Both the position numbers and the translations under genes were made by a program. The notes below the pieces were generated by a model that ran no database searches, was not told the origin of the DNA, and saw only the letters and a program-made list of their open reading frames with translations. This document shows positions 56,066 to 64,000 of a stretch of 64,000 nt of DNA, piece after piece; position 1 is the stretch's first letter; each line of letters opens with the position of its first letter. Origin of the DNA: Chinchilla lanigera (lineage: Eukaryota > Chordata > Mammalia > Rodentia > Chinchillidae); contig NW_004955404.1 in the NCBI RefSeq assembly GCF_000276665.1, positions 28,240,535 to 28,304,534 of the forward strand, written 5' to 3'.

Positions 56066-56291
56066 TAAACTGGATGTGGTGGCACTACCTATAATTCCAG
56101 CTACTTGGGAGGCTGATGCAGGAGGATTTAAATTCAAGGATAAGTGAGCAATTTAATGAGATTCTGCATCAAGATAAAAAACAAAAAGGGCTAAGGATGT
56201 GTCGCTCAGTGCAGAGACCCTGGGCACAGTCCCTGGTAGTACAAAAACAAAAACAAAAACAAAAACAAAAACAAAAATAAAAACAAAAAAA
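56066..56291 (+). mobile_element. B1-ID dimeric SINE with (AAAAAC)n tail
   Basis: B1 half ('actggatgtggtggcactacctataattccagctacttgggaggctgatgcaggagg'), then ID half ('gggctaaggatgtgtcgctcagtgcag..cagtccctggtag'), ending in five or more ACAAAA units at 56241-56290. The phenylalanine/valine-rich minus-strand frame here is an artefact. Confidence 0.85.
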
Positions 56292-56457
56292 CCCCCAGAA
56301 ATGAAGTAAAACAAAGTGAAACAAATAATCAAACAAAAATATTCATTATAGTCTACTCCTTGCATTTCTTAAGTCTACTTACTTACTTTCACATTAAACT
56401 CACTCCTACGAATCAGATCCTGAGATCACAAAAGCTGGGGAAATTGTATGAAGGGGT

Positions 56458-56894
56458 TGTTCCTGGAATTCAGAAGGTCTCCTAAAAGGCTCATCGTTTT
56501 GAAGACTTGACTGCCAGCTGATGGGTTTTGGGGGAAATGACTGGATTGGGAGAGTTCTAATCTCATCAAATGGATTAGTCCATCCATGAATTTATTAGCT
56601 GAGTGAGTTTGTTAGGAGGTGGGGCCTAACTGGATGAATTAGGTCACTGGGGGTGTGGCTTTGAAGGGTGTATCTTGTCCTCAGGCTCTTTCCATCTTTG
56701 GCTTCCTGCCTGCCCTGAGTTGAGCAGATTTCTCCACCATGTCCTTCCACCATGATGTTCTGCCTACCACAGGACCACAGAAATGGAGCTAGTTAACCAT
56801 GGGCTGAAACTTCTGAATGTGTGAACCAAAAGGAATCTTCACTTCTTTAAGTTGTTTATGTCAGGTATTTTGACAGTGACAGAAGATTAATACA
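56458..56894 (+). mobile_element. MaLR LTR, near full length
   Basis: 'cctaaaaggctcatcgttttgaagacttgactgccagctgatgg', 'ttaggaggtggggcctaactgg', 'tcactgggggtgtggctttgaagggtg', 'accatgatgttctgcctaccacaggacc', 'tttaagttgtttatgtcaggtattttgacagtgacagaagattaatac': the complete order of a MaLR LTR. The usual AATAAA is degraded. No clear target duplication. Confidence 0.82.
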
Positions 56895-57229
56895 GTGTTG
56901 GTGGAATGAACCTAGTCTCTACTAATGCAGTTGGTACCAGTGTCCCAGTACCTATCATATTGTTTCTGCATCACTCACCTGTGATTCTCTCATGCTCAGC
57001 ACACACTTCTGGCTTGTCTAGGTGGCCTTACTTTTGGACTGATGCAACCTTCATACTTGAGGGCTTGAGTTCCTTCTTCCCATGTCTTTTGGAAACTCAG
57101 ATTGTTATATTTGTCCATTTAGAGTCACAAATGACCATGCTGTCTAAGACATTAATGTATGTCTTCATTATTAAGTGTCAGTTCTACTTGTTCATGATGA
57201 TTAGGGTTAATTTTCCTGGCCATTAGGCT

Positions 57230-57990
57230 AATTTTGTTGTGTACCTCATGGCCCACTGGCACAAGGAACCTATGTAACTAAGAGACAATCATTGCTTTGA
57301 GCTTCTTTAGAGTTTTACTGTATCTTTTGGGTGGGAATGTTCCTCATATTACACTCAGGGCCTCTAGACCCATAGATCTTAAATATATGAGGATTGGGAG
57401 CTGAGATTCAATTGAGTTATTGGAAGTGATGGTAAGTGGGGTTATTTTCATTTTTCAGTTCCTTAACACCTACTTGAAGGTATTCTATCTATAGGGCACA
57501 CTGCACCATATGATAGACTTCACTTGAATAGTTTGCCAAATCCTGCAGAATGACATCTGTCTTCACACCTATACTATGTTCAAGCTTATACTTGAGCTAC
57601 ATTTTTAAGAGGCAGTTTAATCACTTGGAGCTGTAGTTTCTTGATAGTATGGAAAATGGCAGAACCGTGCATCCCATATACAGTGTATGCCACACCTTCT
57701 GCCATAAAATGGGTCCTGTGATCTGCAGAGGTATTGTACTGAATTTCACGACTATAGATCAGACTCTCTGTGACCCTTTGGCTAGAGGTGCTTGGTGAGA
57801 ACCAGTCTGTAAGAAAGTCACATCCATGCTGTGTGTCAATCTTGGCAAACCCATGCTCCCCTTTCCAGGATGGGAGGAACCTGAGGCAATTACCATTAGT
57901 AGTTTGTTGGTCTTTTTGAGAGATGAGCATATTTTCCTACTAAAGGAAGTCTAGGTGAGGCACTACAATTACTTCTACTACAAGATTATC
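57230..57990 (-). mobile_element. ERVL-like pol relic (integrase region), antisense
   Basis: The minus-strand frame at 57586-57930 (114 codons) contains RVTESLIYSREI and a degraded HRTHF segment, which I read as the ERVL integrase core. One expected catalytic-region residue is changed and the frame ends on both sides, so it is inactive. The outer limits are uncertain. Confidence 0.5.
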
Positions 57991-58533
57991 TATTACAAGA
58001 TTATTATTGGCCTTTGCTTTAAACTTTAGTTTAAGCCAGATTTAACAAAAGGAGCAAGTTTGGCTGTATTTATAAATCAGTTCTTTGATTGTATGTAGGC
58101 TACTTGATTAAGCATAAATATGAGTGCATGCACAACTTAGTTGAATTTGAAGGTATTTTCAGTTCAGTTTGGTTGAGTAAACACAAACTAAAACTATTAT
58201 TAGATCAGATAATTTAATAAACACAGATACTGGATAGTATATGTCAGCCAGTTAATGGGGAAAATGGTCAGACTACTATGGCTATGTAAAGCTGAACTTT
58301 AAAAAAATGTGGCTGTGACCCATAAGAGCAAAAGCTCAGGAAAACGCCTACAGAGAGATGGTATGGCCAAACAAGTATTCCTTTTCAATTTTGAAAATTG
58401 TACTTTATAAAATAGTATTAATTAAAAATAATGTTCTGTAACCTTATAATAGAGGGAGATAATTACTAAATTTATTTTTTTTCAATCAACATATTCCCTA
58501 AAAATTTTACAATATAGAGTGATAGAGTTATAA
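57991..58533. other. Unassigned AT-rich sequence, no gene seen
   Basis: No classified repeat or exon. Confidence 0.4.
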
Positions 58534-58745
58534 ATGCCAGGCATGGTGGCACACACCTGTAATTTCAGCACTTGTGAGGGTGAGGCAAGAGGGTTGCCAT
58601 GAGTTCGAAGCCGGTTTAGCTACTAAATGAACTCAAGACCAGCATGAATTACAGGGTGAGACCCTGTCTCAAAAACCAAACCAAACCAAACCAAACCAAA
58701 CCAAACCAAACCAAACCAAACCAAACCAAACCAAAATAAACCAAA
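58534..58745 (+). mobile_element. B1 SINE with (AAACC)n tail
   Basis: 'tgccaggcatggtggcacacacctgtaatttcagcacttgtgagggtgaggcaagagg..ggtgagaccctgtctcaaaa' followed by about ten CCAAA units (58678-58733). The flanks GAGTTATAAA and GAGTCATAAA suggest a target duplication. Confidence 0.93.
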
Positions 58746-59479
58746 AGCATCTGAGTCATAAAGTTACAGAATATGAGAATTCGAAGGTATAGGTTGTCAC
58801 CTAATTTTTCTTTTCACTAGAAGAAACTTTTCATTATAGGCTGGTGGTTAAATTGCTTTAACTTGTTAGATGATAGGAAAAGACATACTTTTCAAGATAG
58901 TTCATAAGTAAGGCTACTTAATTTCTTTTAAGTATTTTTCTTTATAATCATAAGGATAACATATCTTTATGATAGAAAAAATAAACTAAATAAGAGTTGA
59001 TAAAAAAGTCATTTTAAATTCCCTATCTAAAAACTAATTTTGTTGCTTTCTGTTCAGTATTTTAATATGACTTAATTAGTCCTCAAATAGTTGTGAGCAA
59101 GATATATACATATATATAAAGTCATATTTATAAAATCTCTATGTCTTGCTTTTAGAAAATCTAAATGATAGTAAAGGCTTTGAAACGTCTTTTGCAATAA
59201 TACATACTATTTTGTCCTGTGGTTTAACCACAAGCTACATAATCATTCTCTTATGATTAGAAAACTAAGTTGTTTCTGTAGGTTAAATTGAAGGATGATA
59301 GTAAATTTACCTATAAATGCTTTAAAAGCTAAGATTGACTCTAAATTACACCAAAATACTGGGACTTGATAGACAAACGTCTTTACTTATCTGCGATCCT
59401 AATGAGATTTACGCTTCGTTGTGAGTTTGCACATAATTCTTTTTGTGAATTTATGTGTAGATATGAGTGAAATAACTTT
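58746..59479. other. Unassigned AT-rich sequence, possibly decayed L1
   Basis: 59220-59285 ('gtggtttaaccacaagctacataatcattctc') weakly recalls antisense L1M. A short TATATA patch lies at 59103-59118. No exon. Confidence 0.35.
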
Positions 59480-60500
59480 ATATTTTATGATGCCAGGACA
59501 TCAAAAGCCTTCTTTCTGCTGTTCTTGCTTCGAGGAAGCCAACATGTCCTATATGCTGCGCTTAGTATATTTTTTGCATGACTCAATTCTGTTCAGGTTT
59601 TTTTTTTCTGGTTTTCAGCAATTTGAGCTATTGTGCTCTCATATTTGTTTTCCTTTGCATTTATCCTTTTAGGAAGTTAGTAAATCTGTTGATATTTATT
59701 CTTTCATAAAATTTGGAAATTTACAGTCATTTTTTTATCCATGTCCCAGTTTTTTTCTACTCCAATATTTCTCTCTTCTCTAACTATGCATGTATTAGTT
59801 TCTTTTTATTGTTCTCTAGGTCACTGACACTCTTTCATTCTTATTAAAGGTATTTTCTTTTTGTACTTCAGTTTGGATAATCTCTGTCATTAGGTTCACT
59901 GATTTTTCTATTGCAGTATCAAATCTACTGTTGGCACATGTCAATTTTTCATTTCAGATACTATAATTTTTATTTTATATTTGGCTCTTTTTTATAATTC
60001 TCACTTCTCTGATATTCCCTGTATGGACACTTATTTTGCCAATCTTTAAAAGAATACTACATATAGTTAAATGGTTTTGAAATAATTTTGCACTACTATT
60101 AACAGTTCTATGATATCTAGGTCTGTTTTTGTTTATTGATTTTTTTTCTCCTGGTTTTAAGTTATTACATAATTGCTACATGCAGTCATGTTTTAATCAT
60201 ATACTGGACATTGTAGATAGACTATTAATGGGACTTTAGATTTCATAGTTTTCCTTTAAAGATGATTGAGTTTTAATTTTTTTCAGGCTGTCAATTTTCT
60301 AGTGAATCTTTTTGGTCCACTGGATTCTTGTTTCTAAACCTTGTTATATCTACAGTAGTCCTCACTCTAGGGGTACAGCACCCCAATTCCTAGCACATGG
60401 TGTAACGGTTCCTAGAATGTCTAAGTATCAGTTGAAACCTCTGCACGCCTGCTGTTGGAAGTCCAAAGTCTTTCATTACTATGAAACGTCTAGACTCTCT
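59480..60500 (-). mobile_element. Probable L1M 3' region, antisense
   Basis: 'gtacttcagtttggataatctctgtcattaggttcactgatttttctattgcag' and 'ctggttttaagttattacataattgc..catatactggacattgtagatagactattaatgg' resemble the antisense non-coding 3' region of old L1M elements. The limits are approximate. Confidence 0.5.
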
Positions 60501-61264
60501 AGCTGACTCATGCCTCGCTAGTAGCTGCTCTTTGTTAGTGCCAAAAAGCCTTAACTGGCCATTAGTACTCAGTAATGATTAAATTCTTGAGAAGGCACCA
60601 GGTGCGTTTCTTCTTTGTGCAGCTTCCTCTGGACAAATTCCAGCTGTCTCTGGAGCCCGTAGTCTGATTCCTGCATCCTCTGGCCGGAGCTGTTGCTTGG
60701 AGTCTAGCTCCTGGCACTGTGCATCAGCCAGAGAACAGGGCTTTGTGTGTTTCCCTCTGACAATTGATGGTAATTCTGTATTACTATTTCACAGTAACTG
60801 AAAAGAGTTGTTTCCTGTGATGTGTACAGTTTTATAGTTGTGCACAGTGGGGAGGTAGTCAAACTACCTTCGGAAATGTTAAGAAACTTGCATTCACTAT
60901 TTCCTGCATTATCTCTATTGTTATTTACTGCTTTATTACTTGTCTAATTAATTAGTTCTCTGTAACTAACCAACCAATGGTTTATGTTTTTTGATATATG
61001 TATGGATGCTCAGAATCATATTTAATGATTATCTGTAATAATGTTATATTCTTCACAGTTAGTGTGACTTGCCTGGTATCAAACTTTTAAATTTGTATTT
61101 TTTCATCTTATTAAGCTTGTCTAAATGAACTTTGCTGTGAACGACTACAGATTCCAGTTATTACATTATATTATTTATTTATTTTTCTTTCGGATCCTGC
61201 CCCATTCACTTTCCTCCTTCCCCTCCTCTGACCCAGGGAATCTTTCACCTACTCTCTTTTTTTA
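60501..61264. other. Unassigned sequence, no gene seen
   Basis: No repeat or exon recognised. A small TTTA run lies near 61171-61184. Confidence 0.4.
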
Positions 61265-61425
61265 AAATTAGATTTTTTTTTGTACATTTTGGATATACAT
61301 AACAATCACATTCATCAAAGAAAATTTGTACCTGTACATGATATAACGGTTTTTTTGTTTTGCTTTTTTTCTTTCTTTTTTCTTTCCCATTCTCCCACAC
61401 TCCCTTTGACCCTCCAGTTATTATT
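61265..61425 (-). mobile_element. L1 3' terminal fragment, antisense
   Basis: 'tttttttgtacattttggatatacataacaatcacattcatcaaagaaaatttgtacctgtacatgatataac' with a CT-rich block after it: the same L1 end as at 10.6 and 53.8 kb. Confidence 0.82.
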
Positions 61426-62989
61426 TTAATCTATACTTTTTGGCTATAAATAAATATGGTAAATCAAATTGCTATCAATCCTGTTAATGACTTGTGGATT
61501 AGCTTATCACATACTCTCACCATAATAGCTTAATTTTTACCCACTTGACATAAAAATAAATTATTTTGGTGCCAAATTTTGACCTCATGTGTTTTCTAAT
61601 TTTGATTACAGAACTAAAATCAGAGATGTTATTAGGTCATGTATGTTTTTTATTTGCCTCTATGCATGTTTTCTTATATTTCTTATAATTCATTTCTTTC
61701 CTTTTTTTCTGGTTTCTAAGTGAACTGGAAAGGTATATTTTCTATTTACATGGTGATTTTTGGTCCAAAATGGATGCATCTTGTCTGCTATAGTCAGTTC
61801 AAGAGTAATTATTTTTTAAGGTTGCAATTTAATTTATTATATTATGAACTGAATCTAATTTTCTAGGCAGTGTATTTGTTTGGAGACTTAAAGTGTTCTA
61901 TTGACTACCATTGTAAGATTTGATAGTTAATTTATTCCTTTTGAGGAATTGCATGTCTACAGCCATTAAGTTTGCCCTGAAATGTTCCTTTCAGAAGAGT
62001 TGATGTGGGAAGAGGTTTTAAGGGTAAGATAGACTCACAGAGCTAGAGTTTCTCTGTAACATCAGTTAGACTGAAAAGTATTATACAAGCAAATGTTATT
62101 TGCATAGCTCACAGTGACAATAATGAGCATTATTCTGAAATTCTCTTTTTTAGTTTGTTTAGCAGACTTCCCTTCTGGGAACCAACATGAGTTGAGACTA
62201 GATTTAGTGTTGAAATCCCTTAATGAGAAATACACATTTCCCTGAGACTGATGATAAAATCTGGAACACTTTAAAAAAATTGATGGAAAAGTAATTTGCT
62301 TTGTTAAAGACTCTGCTGATTAAGGACACGTGTGGATGAAACAGAGGACGTTCCAGGACTCCACCCAAAGAGGATGCTTCAAAGAATCTCCTCAAATGTG
62401 AATATGCCAGATTCGTTATGGACATTCTTGCATAGAAGTTCTATGAGATAGTTATCTCTGTATGGGATGAGATGAATGTAATTGTTTATGATTCCAAGGC
62501 CCATCAGATTTCCAGTTGTGTAGCTTCATTATAAAATCTCTATTTATATCAGAAATAAAGGTCACTGTCCCCATTCATATGATCAGCTCTTTGTTTTATC
62601 TGAGCCTATGTTCCCCTTCACTGGCTTGCTCCTCTGTTGAGAATCCCATTCTTGTGCTTCAAGGAGTCTTTCCATGGAATGATATAATTATAGCTGGATA
62701 TCTCAAGTATTTCTTGGGTATGTGGAGAAAATAGCTCACTACATACACTATTTACTGTATTAACTAGGACTCATTGCTGTGATCTCTCCCAGTTTGCCTA
62801 CTATTGCAAATAGAAAGTCAGTATGGGAACCCCAAATTTAAAGTTGAGTTAGCTGAAAATACAACCCAAATCCACAAAGTAAGGGAAGGAGACCACAAAA
62901 CCTATTTTAGTGCTCACCTGGCTCTTTCATGCTGCTGATTTTATGCGGCTGCGGATGACAGAAGTGTTTATGACTGGAGTTGGAGACTT
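61426..62989. other. Repeat-poor unassigned stretch, no gene seen
   Basis: About 1.5 kb AT-rich. The frames at 62204-62425 (minus) and 62516-62734 (plus) show no domain. Confidence 0.4.
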
Positions 62990-63180
62990 AAGTCTGAGCC
63001 TGACTCCGAGACTCCTCATTCAGGTGACCTTTGTCTCGCTCAAAGGCGCTGAGTATTATTATTCTGACCTGTAACATGGAGACTAAAACTCCTTTAGCAC
63101 TGGATGCCTCGAAAATGAAATGTGTACAAGTTTTTGTAGGCTCTAATGTGTGCTGGTGCTATGAAGAATATTAATAATTA
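62990..63180 (+). mobile_element. Probable MIR SINE
   Basis: 'agtctgagcctgactccgagactcc..tattattattctgacctgtaacatggagactaaaactcc' loosely follows MIR. Confidence 0.4.
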
Positions 63181-63889
63181 TTACATAATGCCATAATTTA
63201 TGTCTTATCAGATATTCTGATAAAATTTGGGAAAGCAACTGACCAGATTTATTTCTTTCAAAGGTGTTCTGGGTGCCTATAGTGGTAAATAAGTAATGAC
63301 GATAATAAATAAATCCAAGAATTAAGTATTTATGTATAATACTTTACAACTTCATTTGGTGGAGCATCTTTCATGCCAACTATATCCCCAAACAGATTAC
63401 ATTCAATAAAGACTCACAGTGATAAGCAATAAATACTCTCAGTGAGAGACAGACATTGAGATAAACAGGCAGGGGGAAAGTGCTTCTCAGCTAAATTCTG
63501 AAAAGATATGAAGAAGTTAGGGGTGAAGAGACCCAGGAGAGATGCCACAACAGGCAGACTCTATTGGAGATCAAGTTCTCACACTCCATTTTCTTAGTGG
63601 AAGCCCCGAGGCACAAAATTCCGAGGCCTTGCACCTCTGCCTGGGTCATCTCACAGGCAGCAGGTCTTCGCTGTGAGCAAAAAAGAAGGTATTAAGTCTG
63701 AGAGAGGTGAATTCCAACTTCATGGAAATTATGAAGTGGGGAAAGCCTTTTGTAAATGCTGTTGCTCTGCTCTGTATGGATGGGAAGAGGACTTTGCTTC
63801 GGGATTTTATTGTCTGTAATCTACTAACGTGTGTGAAGTACCTCATTGAAAATCAGCTAGAAATCCGTTACTAAATAAGGTCTAATTTT
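63181..63889. other. Unassigned sequence, no gene seen
   Basis: No classified repeat or exon. Confidence 0.4.
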
Positions 63890-64000
63890 AACATGCCTGT
63901 AGTGTTAGCTGCTCAGGAGGCTGAAATAGAAGGGTGGTTTGAAACCAGGAGTTTGAGGCCAGCCTGGGAAACATAGCTAAAAACATGTCAAACAAAACAA
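63890..64000 (+). mobile_element. B1-type SINE, cut by the window end
   Basis: 'acatgcctgtagtgttagctgctcaggaggctgaaatagaag..gtttgaaaccaggagtttgaggccagcctgggaaacatagc' is a sense 7SL-derived SINE. The distal part lies beyond the window. Confidence 0.82.

Noticed and set aside
1..64000. CRISPR arrays, operons, bacterial promoters or ribosome-binding sites
   Set aside because: The window is rodent nuclear DNA; no regularly spaced repeats with unique spacers and no prokaryotic gene layout are present.

Overview
This window is mammalian nuclear DNA, almost certainly from a rodent. It holds 7SL-derived B1 monomers, tRNA-derived ID elements and B1-ID fusions, beside MIR, L2, Tigger, MaLR and L1M fossils shared by all placental mammals. 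The short ID consensus seen here (ggctggggatttagctcagcggc) and the B1-ID dimers fit a non-murid rodent, for example squirrel-related or hystricomorph. I cannot name the species. Two runs of N mark assembly gaps (31982-32261 and 46100-46739).

I recognise no cellular protein-coding exon, no functional RNA gene and no CpG island. All open frames are short, and nearly all the longer ones fall in transposons, in simple repeats or across the gaps. The window is therefore intergenic or intronic, and its history is mostly one of transposon insertion.

Layout. 1-2.5 kb is repeat-poor. 2.8-3.4 kb is an L2 with an ID element at its edge. 5.4-6.0 kb is an antisense L1 3' end and 6.7-7.0 kb a Tigger-like DNA transposon. 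10-13 kb has MIR, L1 and B1 pieces, including an L1M 3' end and an endonuclease-region fragment. 15.3-16 kb is an unclassified A-tailed repeat with internal repeats. 17.0-17.5 kb is a second Tigger-like element split by an ID. 18.3-18.6 kb is an antisense solo LTR. 20.2-21.9 kb is an L1M with a 5' inversion. 22-29.6 kb and 32.5-37.8 kb are mostly unassigned single-copy-looking sequence. 38.9-39.2 kb is an ERV-type solo LTR. 40.2-41.5 kb and 43.8-49.4 kb are nested insertions. 50.7-52.4 kb has SINE, MaLR-internal and solo-LTR sequence. 53.8-64 kb has L1 3' ends, B1s, a MaLR LTR and an ERVL integrase relic.

The most informative part is 43.8-49.4 kb. An old antisense MaLR LTR was split by a 399-bp solo LTR (duplication GTCAG) and by a 4.84-kb antisense L1 (duplication CAAGGTCTG). 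That L1 was in turn hit by three ID elements. The 399-bp LTR belongs to a family with four copies here, each with a perfect 5-bp target duplication. The three plus-strand copies carry TGACTCAGCA, an AP-1/NF-E2/antioxidant-response-type motif. I found no new defence, metabolic or regulatory system.
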